A stretch of 64,000 nucleotides of DNA from DATDIC01 sp963777625 (GCA_963777625.1 CAVZRO010000023.1:1-64000), one strand, 5' to 3'. Positions 46,652 through 56,461 are shown, counted from the first letter of the stretch. Numbers and translations: made by a program. The notes: generated by a model from the sequence alone, not told the origin.

Positions 46652-47382
46652 CCCCGGCCTTCGGCGTCCTGCGAGTCTTCGACGATGCGGCGGCGCTGGC
46701 GCAGGGCGGGGCGACGTTCCTGTGCGAGCGGGCGGAGGCCCAGGCAACCGGCTTCACGGTCTGCCTGTCCGGCGGCTCCACCCCCAGGCGGCTCTATAAG
46801 GTGCTGGCCACGTCGCCTTTGCTCGAACGGTTTCCCTGGGCGCGCGCGCAGTTCGTGTTCGGCGATGAGCGCTTCGTGCCGCCGGATGATCCCGCGAGCA
46901 ACGCTCGGATGGCGACGGAGGCGATGTTCTCCCGCGCGCCCGTGCCGCCGGAGAACGTCCATCGCGTGCCGACGGTTGGCGTCACACCGGATCAGGCGGC
47001 GGCGGAATATGAACGCACATTGAGGGCGCTGCACGGCGGCGACACGCTGACGCCAGCCCGGCCGCTGTTTGACGTGTGCTTCCTCGGTGTCGGCGATGAC
47101 GGCCACACCGCATCGCTGCTTCCGAACGAGGCGGTCCTCGACGTGCGGGATCGCTGGGTCGGCGTCGTCGCGCACGGCCGCCCGGAAACGCGCATCACGC
47201 TGACTTACCCGGCACTGGAGAGCAGTCGCGCGGTCCTGTTCCTGGTACAAGGCGAGAGCAAGCGCGCCATTCTCGACCGCCTGCTCTCCGGCGATGAAAC
47301 GGTGCCGGCTGGCCGACTGCGGCCGAGCGGGGACACCTTCTGGTTCGTGGACCGGGCGGCTGCCGGGCGCTGGGCGGACTGA
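46648..47382 (+). CDS. pgl: 6-phosphogluconolactonase
   Basis: Pgl hydrolyses the Zwf product to 6-phosphogluconate. The 244 residues show CLSGGSTPRRLYKVL, FVFGDERFVPPDDPASNARM and the catalytic region FLGVGDDGHTASLLP. It starts at GTG 46648, overlapping the HAD stop (GTGA). The C-terminal DRAAAGRW is typical. The set gnd, zwf and pgl makes the oxidative branch complete. Confidence 0.95.
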   Translation: MTPAFGVLRVFDDAAALAQGGATFLCERAEAQATGFTVCLSGGSTPRRLYKVLATSPLLERFPWARAQFVFGDERFVPPDDPASNARMATEAMFSRAPVPPENVHRVPTVGVTPDQAAAEYERTLRALHGGDTLTPARPLFDVCFLGVGDDGHTASLLPNEAVLDVRDRWVGVVAHGRPETRITLTYPALESSRAVLFLVQGESKRAILDRLLSGDETVPAGRLRPSGDTFWFVDRAAAGRWAD

Positions 47383-47534
47383 AGCAGACATCACGCCCTG
47401 CCGCGCCGTCCGCACACCCCGCGCGGGAGGACACCGCCGCCCGCGATGCACTCGTCGAACTCAAGGAAGGCTGGAGATCTGGCCGGTCGACAATCAGGGA
47501 GAGCAAAGTCGCGGACCAAAACCTATCGGCATGC

Positions 47535-48529
47535 ATGGCGACGGCGGCGGCGTTGGTCGCTCCCGGCAAAGGCCTGCTGGCGGCGGACGAGAGCCTCGGT
47601 TCTATTGCGAAAAGGTTCTTGCCCGTCGGCATCCCGTCCACGGAAGAGACGCGACGGGCCTACCGTGACCTGTTGTTCTCGACCGGCGCCATCGAGAAGT
47701 TCCTTAGTGGTGTCATCATGTTCGAGGGCACTCTCGGACAGCGCACCAGCGGCGGCGAAGCGTTCCCGGCACTTCTTGAGCGGATCGGCATCATTCCCGG
47801 TGTCAAGGTGGACCGCGGGCTGATCCCGTTGCGTTCCGGCTCAGATGAAATGATGACGGAGCTGCTGGATGGCCTGGCGAAGCGGCTGACAGGCTACCGG
47901 GAGCAGGGCGCCCGGTTCGCCAAATGGCGGGCCGCGCTGCGCATCGGCGAGGGCATGCCGTCGCGCTACGCGATTGACGGCAATGCCTTCATCCTCGCCC
48001 GCTATGCCTCGATTTGCCAGCAGGCTGGGATCATGCCGATCGTCGAGCCGGAAGTCCTGAGAGACGGCAATCATGCCATCGGTCGGTCATCCGAGGCGAC
48101 CCGCGCGACCCTGGAGGCGGTGTTCGACGCACTCTATCAGGCCGGAGTGCGCCTGGAGGGGATGCTCCTCAAACCGAACATGGTCTCACGCCGGGGGCGT
48201 ACGCACCCGGCGCCGACGATCCGCAGGCAGTTGCCATCGCGACGCTGGATTGCTTGCGCCGCGTCGTGCCGCCGGCGATACCGGGCGTGGTGTTCCTGTC
48301 AGGTGGCCAGACCCCGGATGCAGCGACCCGCCATCTCGACGAACTGAACCGACGGGCCGGCGCTCTGCCATGGCCCCTCAGCTTTTCATTTGGTCGTGCC
48401 CTCCAGGAGGAGGCTCTTATGTCGTGGCGAGGCGATGCGGCGAATGTCGCGCAGGCCCAGGGAGCCTTCCTCCGCCGCTGCCGCCTGGTCGCTGCGGCCG
48501 CGCGCGGTGCGTTAGCGGGCACGACTTGA
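47535..48529 (+). pseudogene. Class I fructose-bisphosphate aldolase, frameshifted
   Basis: The first 220 residues match animal-type class I aldolases: LVAPGKGLLAADESLGSIAK, GVIMFEGTLGQ, ARFAKWRA with the conserved lysine, and EGMLLKPNMV with the Schiff-base lysine. At 48184-48187 the coding strand reads TCTC where one TC would continue as TPGAYAPGADDPQ. Downstream, in the other frame, FLSGGQTPDAATRHLDELN and LSFSFGRALQEEALMSW complete the barrel, with a stop at 48529. So a 2-bp tandem duplication breaks an otherwise full gene. It follows pgl by about 150 bp on the same strand. Confidence 0.85.
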
Positions 48530-48609
48530 GCACCACAGGGTCCCGAACCCTGGTCGCTCGAACATGATCGTGTTGGAGCGGTAACGCCGATGATCACCGT
48601 CCCGACCTC

Positions 48610-48771
48610 GGAGCGCTCTCAGCCGATCACGATCTGGACGTTAATATCAGGGCCGAGCAGGAGATCGAGATCATCCTGCGTCATCTCGAATACTAAAACG
48701 CGATTCTGATCGCCATGCTGGAAACGCTCGACATAGATTTGGACGCGGCGTTGGGCAATCCGGAGCCGTGA
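48610..48771 (+). pseudogene. DUF1003-type C-terminal remnant
   Basis: The frame ADHDLDVNIRAEQEIEIILR followed by HLEY, a stop (TAA, 48694-48696) and NAILIAMLETLDIDLDAALG matches the cytoplasmic tail of DUF1003 membrane proteins. TAA replaces an expected CAA glutamine codon. The membrane part is missing. A dead fragment. Confidence 0.55.
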
Positions 48772-48906
48772 GCTTGCCTATCGCCGGTCGCACGCCAAGC
48801 AGTCGGCGCACGGATTGATGGAACAGCTCCGCACGCAGATGCCGGATGGTCTTGACCGATTTGTCAAGCTGTACAACAGCTCTCCGCTCATATCGGAATC
48901 GGCGCA

Positions 48907-49536
48907 TCACGGTTGGGGAGCTGGCGCGGCCTCTGCCTGCTTGGTCGAGCCACAATGCTTCGCACACCATGCCACGATGGTTGGAACAAGCTGTCCCTTG
49001 CGCACCTCCTGGACCATATGTTGCACGCCATGCAGAAGATCACTCAGCGCCGTTTCGAAGAACGCGCCTACCTGCCCCGCTCGCAACGTTGGCGCGTCCG
49101 TCCGGTACACCCCATGCGCAGGCTCCACTCCCACGCCGATGTCATAAACGAGTTTCCCGCCCAGATACGCGGTGTAGGCCAACACGCCTGCCCCAACGAC
49201 GCCAACGCCGAGATATATGGCGTTCGGGCGTTCGTGCTCGGCGCGCCAGACCGCCATCGAGGTGGCGACCACTGTGGCGACGAAGTTCAGATTGCGGTGC
49301 GTCACCAGCATGTCGTGCGACACGCCCTCAACGTTCACCTCTTCCCCGGCAATGAGCCCGGCGACCGCGGAGCCAAGCGCTCCGGCCGCCGCGATCGCGA
49401 TTGCCTTGCGTCCGAAATTGTGGAGCGATCCGTTCCCGGTGGCGCACCCAAGAAGATCGGCACCAACCGCGAGCGGCAGCAGCGCGATTGGGAGGTGTAC
49501 GAAAGCGGGATGCATTTGCTGTGGGCGGACAGCCAT
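48907..49536 (-). CDS. DUF2231-type membrane protein
   Basis: The 209-residue protein starts MAVRPQQMHPAFVHLPIALL, the signature beginning of DUF2231 proteins (HPxxVHxPIA). Four hydrophobic segments follow: FVHLPIALLPLAVGADLLG, AIAIAAAGALGSAVAGLIA, LNFVATVVATSMAVW and AIYLGVGVVGAGVLAYTAYL. These are small inner-membrane proteins, some with haem-binding histidines, of uncertain redox or stress function. The soluble tail (about 70 residues) is not recognisable. ATG 49536 was chosen over the longer frame because MHPAFVHLP then sits at the N-terminus. Confidence 0.75.
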   Translation of the reverse strand: MAVRPQQMHPAFVHLPIALLPLAVGADLLGCATGNGSLHNFGRKAIAIAAAGALGSAVAGLIAGEEVNVEGVSHDMLVTHRNLNFVATVVATSMAVWRAEHERPNAIYLGVGVVGAGVLAYTAYLGGKLVYDIGVGVEPAHGVYRTDAPTLRAGQVGAFFETALSDLLHGVQHMVQEVRKGQLVPTIVAWCAKHCGSTKQAEAAPAPQP

Positions 49537-50156
49537 GGCGTGCTCCTGGAACCGCCGCGGCCCCATTGTAGGCTCGATCCAACGGCCGCGTCACCGGGCA
49601 ACCCGACATGCGTTATCAAGGCCGAGCGGGGCCTGGGACCGATAGGATGTCGGGAGTTTGTCCCCTCGGCATTGACGAGGCTCGCGGTAAGGCGTGCATC
49701 CAATGCTGGGCCGACTTGCGCGGTTGGATGATGGTCTGCGGCTGGCGGACCGTGGAACGCAATCATGGTGACGGCCAACCATGCGCCCATAGCAGCATAC
49801 AGAAGCGACGTTCTTGCCCATGGCGGCACGGCGAACCACCCGCTCGAACCGTCGGCGTTTCGGCGCGCTGCATGAGCGCGCGACGGCAGGAGGGAAATGA
49901 GGCGGGTCGCGATGGCTGTCGCGTCGTCGAGAGTCCACAGGCTCCTCGGCATCCGCGCGATGACCCCGGCCAGGTAGTCGATGGCGACTATCCGAGGCAA
50001 GGTAGACAACCGCTTGGCCTCGTTCCACGGATCCTCGCCCGCTCGGGCGATGAGGGAGACGACGGTCAATGCCATCCCGTTGCGCTCAGTCCCAATTTCG
50101 GTGAACAGAAACGGGTCGAGGCCGTAGTTTCGCAGCGCAAGGTCACCATGTGTCAT
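49335..50156 (-). CDS. Hypothetical protein with one membrane segment
   Basis: A clear AGGAGG ribosome-binding site precedes ATG 50156. The first 150 residues look like a real protein (MTHGDLALRNYGLDPFLF, GMALTVVSLIARAGEDPW, EAKRLSTLPRIVAIDYLAGV), with one hydrophobic segment TSLLYAAMGAWLAVTMIAF. The last 90 or so residues overlap the 5' part of the DUF2231 gene in another frame and may not be natural. I do not recognise a family. The true gene may end earlier and be frameshifted. Confidence 0.5.
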   Translation of the reverse strand: MTHGDLALRNYGLDPFLFTEIGTERNGMALTVVSLIARAGEDPWNEAKRLSTLPRIVAIDYLAGVIARMPRSLWTLDDATAIATRLISLLPSRAHAARRNADGSSGWFAVPPWARTSLLYAAMGAWLAVTMIAFHGPPAADHHPTAQVGPALDARLTASLVNAEGTNSRHPIGPRPRSALITHVGLPGDAAVGSSLQWGRGGSRSTPWLSAHSKCIPLSYTSQSRCCRSRLVPIFLGAPPGTDRSTISDARQSRSRRPERLAPRSPGSLPGKR

Positions 50157-50218
50157 TGTCGCCTCCTGCGGACAATGCGCCGTCAACCACCCCGCTGCTG
50201 GCCAGAGCGCCGGTTGGG

Positions 50219-50545
50219 TCAATTCGCTCGACGGACTGGATCAATAGGGACGGGCGTGAGCGGCGTACGAGCGACGCTGGCAAGGCTAGGCTCCTGGGAT
50301 TTCTTCTCGAGGATTTCGAAGAATGGCTTGATGATCTCGATCGGCATCGGGAAGATGGTGGTGGAGTTCTGTTCCGCACCGATCTCGGTTAGCGTTTGAA
50401 GATAACGGAGCTGCATAGCCGCAGGGATACTTCCGAGAATTTTTGCGGCGTCGGTGAGGGTCTGCGCGGCTTCGAACTCAGCTTGCGCATGGATCACCTT
50501 GGCGCGTCGGGCCGGGAGTGTCCGAATTTCTGTGTGCGAGGCCGC
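50219..50545 (-). pseudogene. Slipin/stomatin-like (SPFH) C-terminal fragment
   Basis: RRAKVIHAQAEFEAAQTL, then LRYLQTLTEIGAEQNSTTI and FPMPIEIIKPFFEIL match the end of slipin-type band-7 proteins (RRAKVIHAEGE, LRYLQTL, NSTIIFPLP in relatives). The N-terminal membrane anchor and SPFH core are absent. Upstream the frame is not homologous. A remnant. Confidence 0.65.
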
Positions 50546-50859
50546 TTTCAGTCGCTCGACCATTGGACAAGCAACTGTAACTGGCGAATGATCTGTCCGG
50601 CAAGGTGCTTGACGCCCCTTGCTGATCCCATGTTCCTTGGTTCGATCAAAGCGCCGGTTCCTTCGTCCCGACCAGGGCCATTTGCCGGGCAGCCGCGCGC
50701 AAGCCCTGTCAAATTCGCCGCTTTTGCGGCGGGACCGGAGACACGCGCAGCCCTCGCTTGGGGGCGAGCATGGCGAGGACCCGCAATTTGACAAGGCTGA
50801 GCACGACGCCATGCTGCGGAACGAGGGTGCTTCTGCGTTGCCGTCACGTGCAGCATCGG
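50546..50859. other. Gap between slipin remnant and IS256 transposase
   Basis: No gene, RNA or recognisable repeat is seen in these 314 bases. The minus strand stays open in one frame, but its product (arginine- and serine-rich) resembles no family. Probably decayed sequence. Confidence 0.3.
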
Positions 50860-52149
50860 TCAAACGTCACGGATGAAACGTTCCGCATAGAGGATGGCGA
50901 ACTGGTTCATCGCCTCCTTCCAGTGGTGCGCGGCTGTCCCCCAATCGACGGTAATATTACGCAAGGCTAACCAGATCAGCTTGCCCCCCGCATCGTCACT
51001 GGGAAAATGGCCGCGCGTCTTGATGATCTTGCGCAACCGGGCATTGACGCTCTCGATCGCATTGGTCGTGTAGATCACCCGCCGGATCTCGGGCGGAAAG
51101 GCGAAGAACGGAATCACCCGCTCCCAGGCCCCCCGTCAAGCCGACACCACGGTCGGGAATTTCTGCCCCCACGCGCCGTCTTCAAATGCATCGAGTGCCG
51201 CAAGCGCTGCCTCGGCGTTGGCTGCGGCATAGATCGGCCGCAGCGCGGCAGCCAGCGTCTTGCGGTCTTTCCAGCTGGCATAGTCAAGGCTGTTGCGGAT
51301 CAGATGCACGATGCAGGTTTGCAGCGTGGTCGCCGGGAACACCGCGCCGAGCGCCTCCGGCATGCCTTTCAGGCCATCGCTGACCGCGATCAGCATGTCG
51401 GCCACGCCGCGGGTCTTGAGGTCGTTGAACACCTTCATCCAGAATTTGGCGCCCTCCGTGGTCTCGATCCACAAGCCCAGTATCTCGCGCGAGCCATCCC
51501 GGCGAACGCCAAGTGCCAGATAGATCGCCTTGTTGCGCACCACCGCATCTTCGCGGATCTTGACCCGCAGCGCGTCGAAAAACACCACCGCATAGACCGA
51601 TTCCAGCGGCCGGCTCTGCCACGCCGTCACCTCGGCCAGCACGCCGTCGGTTACTGTGCTGATGAAGTCCGCGCTCACCTCGGTGTCGTAGGTTTCCAGC
51701 AGATAGGCCTGGATTTCACGCACCGTCAGGCCGCGTGCATAGAGCGCCGTGACCTTGTCGTCGAAGCCGGTGAAACGCCTGGCATGCTTGGGAACCAGCA
51801 GCGGCTCGAAACTGCCGTCACGGTCACGCGGCGTCTCGATCCTGATCGTGCCGTCGCCGGTCAGCACCGACTTGGCCGTGCTGCCGTTGCGATGGTTGGT
51901 GACCAACTCGGGTCGATCGGCGCCCGCCTCGTAGCCCAGGTGGTGGCTCAGCTCCGCCTTCAACGAGGCCTCGACCAGCGCCCTCTTGAATGCCAGGCCA
52001 GCTTCGTTGATCGCCTCGCCAGTCATTGGCCCGTTCAGGAACAGCGCCACCAGTTCCTCCGGGATCGACGGCAGTTTCGCTACGGCACGCGCTACTTTCT
52101 TCGTTCTGCTCGGCATAATACGCTCCCTGGCGTGGGTTATGCTTCGCAC
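50860..52149 (-). pseudogene. IS256-family transposase with an in-frame stop
   Basis: This mutator-type DDE transposase is complete in one frame except for a TGA at 51133-51135 (VVSA-stop-RGAWERVIPFF, where relatives have SAWRRAW). N-terminal parts include MTGEAINEAGLAFKRAL and the DGxL-type core VFFDALRVKIREDAVV. The segment GLKGMPEALGAVFPATTLQTC is followed after the stop by FPPEIRRVIYTTNAIESVNARLR. A TGG to TGA change, with a one-base substitution next to it, explains the stop. The start is probably ATG 52116 (MPSRTKKVARAV). Terminal repeats could not be fixed. Confidence 0.85.
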
Positions 52150-52542
52150 ACAGAATTACGGACAGGCTCGACCCGCCTGCCGAGTACAAGGCCCCTCAAC
52201 ACGATCGCGTCGTTATGCTCCTCGTCATGCGCGGAATATACCAGTGTGACCCGGCCTTGCCGCGCCAGAGAACGTAGCTCATCGAGCTGGTCAGAGTGCT
52301 GATGCACCTCGTCGGCATAGCGGCGGCGGAACTCATCCCAACGAGCGGGATCATGCCCGAACCACTTGCGCAATCCGGTGCTCGGCGCGAGATCTTTCAT
52401 CCATCGATCCAGGGCGGCATCGGCCTTTTTGACTTCCGCGCGGCCACAGCCGGTCGATCAGGATCCGTGTGCCGTCCGCTGTCTCCGGGAGTTCGTACGC
52501 GCGCTTCAGTTGTACGTTGTCCGCGGCTATTCCGGTGCCCAT
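52137..52542 (-). pseudogene. DUF488 family protein, frameshifted
   Basis: The N-terminus (VQLKRAYELPETADGTRILI, DRLWPRG) and C-terminus (MKDLAPSTGLRKWFGHDP, WDEFRRRYADEVHQ, GRVTLVYSAHDEEHNDA) are those of YeaO-type DUF488 proteins of about 120 residues. They lie in different frames. One A too many in an A5 run (T5 at 52426-52430 on the plus strand) explains the break. Its ATG overlaps the stop of the Rieske-FAD reductase gene (TGATG), so it belongs to that operon. Function unknown; the family is linked to stress and nitrite or nitrosative conditions in some reports. Confidence 0.8.
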
Positions 52543-54135
52543 CAGTGCCGCTCCGAGCAGATTTTAGCAGGGGCATCGTCCGGCGCGCCGTTGCCTCTTG
52601 CCTCCGCCATCATCGTCCTCTCAAACTCGACTTCGGCTCGGAGCCCATCGAGATCCCGGTGAACGATGGCCACCGCCAGCTTCCGGCCCCCGAGCCAGTA
52701 GCTTACAGCGCAGTCTCGCGCTTCGAGCGATCCCGCGATATCGATCTTGTCCCACCGCTCGGCGTGACCGACATAACCGAGGCCGAAGTCATACTGCTCG
52801 GTCCAGAAAAACGGGACGCAGTCAAAACGCTCCCACCGGCCGAGAATGTTCCGCGCGGCCGTCTGACCCTGGCGCTCGGCGACAACCCAGTGCTCGACGC
52901 GGATCCGCTCGCCCGTAAGCCGGTCCGGCCAGCGGGCGATGTCGCCGACCGCGAAGATCCCGGGGACGCTCGTCTCGAGATACTCATTCACCGCGATGCC
53001 GCGATCCATAGCGAGCCCCGCCCGCGCGGCCAGTGAAATTGCCGGCCGGACTCCGACCCCAACGACGACGAGATCGGCCTCAAGGTGCTCGCCATTTTTC
53101 AACGTGACGCCTTGGCTGTCTATCGAGGTGGCAGTCGTTTCCAGATGGAATGTCACTCCGTGTTGCTCATGCAGCGTTCGGAAGAATTGTCCGACTTCGT
53201 TCCCCAAGATGCGCGCCATGGGGCGCGCCTCCGGGGCGACAACATGCACCTCGATGTTCCTCGCGCGGAGCGATGCCGTCACCTCGAGCCCAATAAAGCT
53301 CGCACCGATCACCACCGCTCGCCTCGACGTCAGGGCCTTGGCGATCAGCGCGCGGCTGTCGGCGAGCGTTCGCAGATAATGCACGTGCGGGAGATCCGCG
53401 CCGGCAATCTCAAGCCGCACCGGGTCCGCGCCAGTCGCGAGCAACAGCGCGTCATAGGCATACCGGGCGCCATCGACGAGTTGCACGTGCCGATCCTCGG
53501 TGTCGATCGACGCCACCAGTGCGAGCAGTTTCAGGTCGATGCGATGGTCTCGATAGAATTCCGCTGATCGGAGAGGGTTCGAACTCCTCGGGTGCCTCGC
53601 CCGAGAGGTAACCCTTCGAGAGATTGGGCCGGTCACAGGGCGAGGACTCGTCGGCGCTCAGCATCGTGATGGACCCGGAGTAGCCTTCACGGCGGAGCAC
53701 CTCCGCGGCGGCATTGCCAGCCCCACCACCCCCGACGATGACAATCGAACGCGGCAACCGGGACCCGGTTATAGCCGGCTGCCGGCCGGCGATTTCAAGC
53801 TTTTCCCGAACATACGCAACGCCATCCCGCTGCTCCACCCGCCAGCAGGAGACCGGATTGAGCGCCGGCGCACGCAGGGCCTCGCCACTCCGCATGCTGA
53901 AGCACGCATGATGCCACTGGCAACGAACCGTATCGTCCAGAAAGAGCCCTTGCTCGAGCGGGGCGCCATAATGCGTGCAGATGGCGCCGATCGCGAACAC
54001 CTCGTCGCCGCGTCGTGCGAGAAGCGCGGGCTCGCCATCCGCGTGCCCAAGCAGCATAGCGCCGTCCCTGATAGAGGAGAGCGCGACTCCCTTGGAGAGA
54101 TCCGGCCCGGTAAGTTTGACCTTATCTTCGCTCAT
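52542..54135 (-). pseudogene. Rieske-FAD oxidoreductase (AIF-like), frameshifted
   Basis: The predicted 530-residue protein has an N-terminal Rieske [2Fe-2S] domain with C53/H55 (ICTHYGAPL) and C72/H75 (CQWHHACF). A pyridine-nucleotide-disulfide reductase follows, with IVIVGGGGAGNAAAEVLRR for FAD, ALLLATGADPVRL, VVIGASFIGLEVTASLRAR for NAD(P)H, and GIFAVGDIARWPD. This is the AIF-like (AIFL/Nfrl) architecture, electrons passing from NAD(P)H through FAD to the Rieske cluster. A CCC run (GGG at 53575-53577 on the plus strand) has one base too many at EEFEP, so the FAD domain is split. It sits between PRC-barrel gene 1 and DUF488. Confidence 0.88.
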
Positions 54136-54211
54136 TCGCTGTCCTGACGTTGCTGAAGGCCTAGGGACGCGTGTGAACTGCGTGATCGAGAGCGACCCGG
54201 TCCATCGCGGC

Positions 54212-54979
54212 CTAGAGGCCGTAACCTGGCCAGCCGTAGTAGGTATGGAGCTGCTCATCATAGACACGGTCGACTGTCTTGGACGGGTCGTAGCGCGGGC
54301 TGCCCTTGACCTGTTCTCGGGTGACGTCGAGCGCCACGAGCTTGCCTGTCCACTCTATATCGCGTACCGAGCATGGTGCGATCAGCAATTCCTCTCCAGG
54401 CCACCAGTTCCGGGTATCGATGAGGATGTACCGAATGCCCCAGCTGACGTCGTCCACGAGGAGGTCCTTGACGTGACCGATGGCGCCGTCGGTGGCATGG
54501 ACATGATACCCAGTGATCGCCTCGATGCTGCGAAGATGCGGATCGCCGTCATTGGCACGGACCTCTGGGTTAACTCGACGCCGCGACCTTGAGCTGAGCA
54601 TGTAAGGCTGCGTGCCGAGCCCCATCGCAAGCGGGCCGATTCCAAAATACTCGTCGCCCCAAGTGCCATCCCAACCGTAATGGTCGTACAGGTGTGACTC
54701 CATCTGGCGCGAAACGGGCTGATCCGCGGAGATGTCGGGACTGGTTTCGATTTGCGATTTCGTCAGCTCGACGGGAAACTGGCGCTTCGCCAGGTCGGGT
54801 TGCCCGAGGGCGGATGGGTGGATAAGAACATTGCGGTCGGAAAGCCACTTTCCGGTGTTGACCACCAGCCACCGGACCCGCCAAATGTCGTCGGAAAACA
54901 AGGCATCAAAGACGGTCCCACGCCAGCCATCGCTGCCATGGACGGAGTAGCCGCGGATCGCGGATGCATCCCACAACAT
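54212..54979 (-). CDS. PRC-barrel domain protein, copy 1
   Basis: The 255-residue protein holds two PRC-barrel units. Unit 1 (about 1-75) has MLWDASAIRGYSVHGSDGWR and WRVRWLVVNTGKWLSDRNVL. Unit 2 (about 140-215) has ITGYHVHATDGAIGHVKDLL and GIRYILIDTRNWWPGEELLI. A linker with SHLYDHYGWDGTWGD joins them, and the C-terminus repeats YGWPGYG. PRC barrels are small beta-barrels found in photosynthetic reaction centre H and RimM, often binding proteins or RNA. No signal peptide is seen. It starts a minus-strand group with the Rieske-FAD and DUF488 genes and has a TGAGTAGTTTCC element 261 nt upstream. Confidence 0.85.
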   Translation of the reverse strand: MLWDASAIRGYSVHGSDGWRGTVFDALFSDDIWRVRWLVVNTGKWLSDRNVLIHPSALGQPDLAKRQFPVELTKSQIETSPDISADQPVSRQMESHLYDHYGWDGTWGDEYFGIGPLAMGLGTQPYMLSSRSRRRVNPEVRANDGDPHLRSIEAITGYHVHATDGAIGHVKDLLVDDVSWGIRYILIDTRNWWPGEELLIAPCSVRDIEWTGKLVALDVTREQVKGSPRYDPSKTVDRVYDEQLHTYYGWPGYGL

Positions 54980-55220
54980 TGCTTACCTCTTTTCCCGAAG
55001 CCCTCTTTTCTCGAAGCCGCCGCGTCAGACGGCGACTGTCAGCGGCCACTCGCGCAACGAAGACCCGCCCCACTCGACCGGCTGGCGTCGCGCGCGAGAT
55101 ACCGCTAAAGGGCCAACCGCGCAGCACGACGCCTGCGCCCTCGGTGCCCACCGACCGCGTGAAGTCGAGGGTCAATCAGATACACGCGCGGCGAACCTAG
55201 GCTGTCACCGCCCAGGCGCA

Positions 55221-55240
55221 GTAGCCTCGGAAACTACTCA
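55221..55240 (-). promoter_or_regulatory. TGAGTAGTTTCC element pointing at PRC-barrel gene 1
   Basis: On the minus strand this is TGAGTAGTTTCCGAGGCTAC, identical over 20 bases to the nuoA copy. It lies 261 nt upstream of the start codon at 54979, in the 306-bp gap 54980-55285. Nothing else distinctive was seen in that gap. Confidence 0.7.
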
Positions 55241-55285
55241 GGAACCACAGTCTTGCAGGCCACGCGTAAGCCGCTCTCGCCGCGG

Positions 55286-56043
55286 TCATGGCTGAACCCA
55301 TTTGACACCATAGTACGTCAGGAATGTCGCGTCGAACGCGCCGTCGGTGGTTGAAGACGGGTCATAGGCCGGGCTGTCTTGGACGTTTTGACGACCGACC
55401 TCGAGGCGCACTAATCTCTCGCCCCAGTCGATTCCGCAGATGGCACGCGGTGCGACCAATACTTTGTTCCCGGGCCACCAATTTCGGGTATCGACGACGA
55501 GGTACCAGATGTCCCAGCCGACGTCTTCCACTGGAAGATCCTCGACGTGACCGATCTCGCCGTCAATGGCACGAATATGATACCCGGTGATCGCGGCGAT
55601 GCTACGCAGACGCGGATCGCCACCTTCCGGTAGAGAGCCGGCAGTACCACAGTCGTGCGGTTCGGGTCTCGCGTGATAGGGCTGCGCGACAGAAGGGCGC
55701 GCAACACTGGAATGCGTGATGGTCCAAGAGGGGTCCCACCCGTAGTAGTCGTACAGGTGCGCCTGCATCTGCTGCAACACGGCTCATCCGCGGAGATGGC
55801 CGGACCGTCTCTAACCTGCGCTTTCGTCAGCTTGACGGGGAGGCGGCGCAGTGCTGCATCGGGCTGTCCGTGAGCAGACGGATGGAGCAGGATCTTGCGT
55901 CCGGGGAGCCAGTGGCCGGTATCGACGACCAGCCACCGGATTCGCCAGTTGTCGTCGGCAAACAAGAGGTCGCTCGCGGACCCGAGGGTGCCATCGGTTG
56001 CTTCGATCGAGTAGCCATGAAGCGCGGACGCGTTCCACAACAT
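55286..56043 (-). pseudogene. PRC-barrel domain protein, copy 2, frameshifted
   Basis: This is a paralogue of the 54212-54979 gene with the same two-unit layout: MLWNASALHGYSIEATDGTL and WRIRWLVVDTGHWLPGRKIL in unit 1, ITGYHIRAIDGEIGHVEDLP and WYLVVDTRNWWPGNKVLVAP in unit 2. Between them, AISADEP continues in another frame as LQQMQAHLYDYYGW. One missing G at about 55779-55781 (GAGCCGTG for GAGCCGGTG) explains the break. Without it the two copies align end to end. Confidence 0.85.
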
Positions 56044-56181
56044 TTTGTGTGCCTCTCGATCCAGTTCGGCGAACCCGCGACGCGCGCCGCCCGACGCAGG
56101 CCGGCTCCCGATCGTGGCGCCCGCGTAGCTAAAGCCCGCCCCGAGACCCGCTTGGAGTTTGCGAGCGACCTGACGAGGAGG

Positions 56182-56202
56182 GTAGCGCCGGGAACTACCC
56201 AG
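56182..56202 (-). promoter_or_regulatory. Degenerate TGAGTAGTTTCC element pointing at PRC-barrel gene 2
   Basis: On the minus strand this reads CTGGGTAGTTCCCGGCGCTAC, with the palindromic core GTAGCGCCGGGAACTAC (56182-56198, plus strand). It is 158 nt upstream of the start at 56043. It is a 17-of-21 match to the nuoA copy. Confidence 0.5.
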
Positions 56203-56307
56203 ACCGGCGTGCGACCGACCGACGCGGCTCTACCGGAGCGGGCTCATCGGTCTGTTTTATGATCGTTAAAGGCGGGATGCACCGAGAGGCCAGGTTGCGC
56301 GAGCGCC

Positions 56308-56327
56308 TGAGTAATTTCCGACGCTGT
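56308..56327 (+). promoter_or_regulatory. Degenerate TGAGTAGTTTCC element pointing at the cytochrome b-molybdopterin gene
   Basis: TGAGTAATTTCCGACGCTGT lies 154 nt before the start codon at 56462. Together with 56182-56202 it makes a second back-to-back pair in a divergent gap (56044-56461). No gene lies in that gap. Confidence 0.5.
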
Positions 56328-56461
56328 TGCGCTGAACGGCGCGGCTTATCGTCGCCACGGTGTCCCGCGGGGCCGCGAGCGGCGAACTCCGGGGCAAACG
56401 GGCGGCGTAGTGCCGTTTCACTTAAACGTCGAAAATGCGTCACTAGACGTGAGGAATCGGG

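Noticed and set aside
48815..49147. 110-residue plus-strand frame after the DUF1003 remnant
   Set aside because: Its first 40 codons look mildly protein-like, but the rest is antisense to the DUF2231 gene and no family is recognisable.
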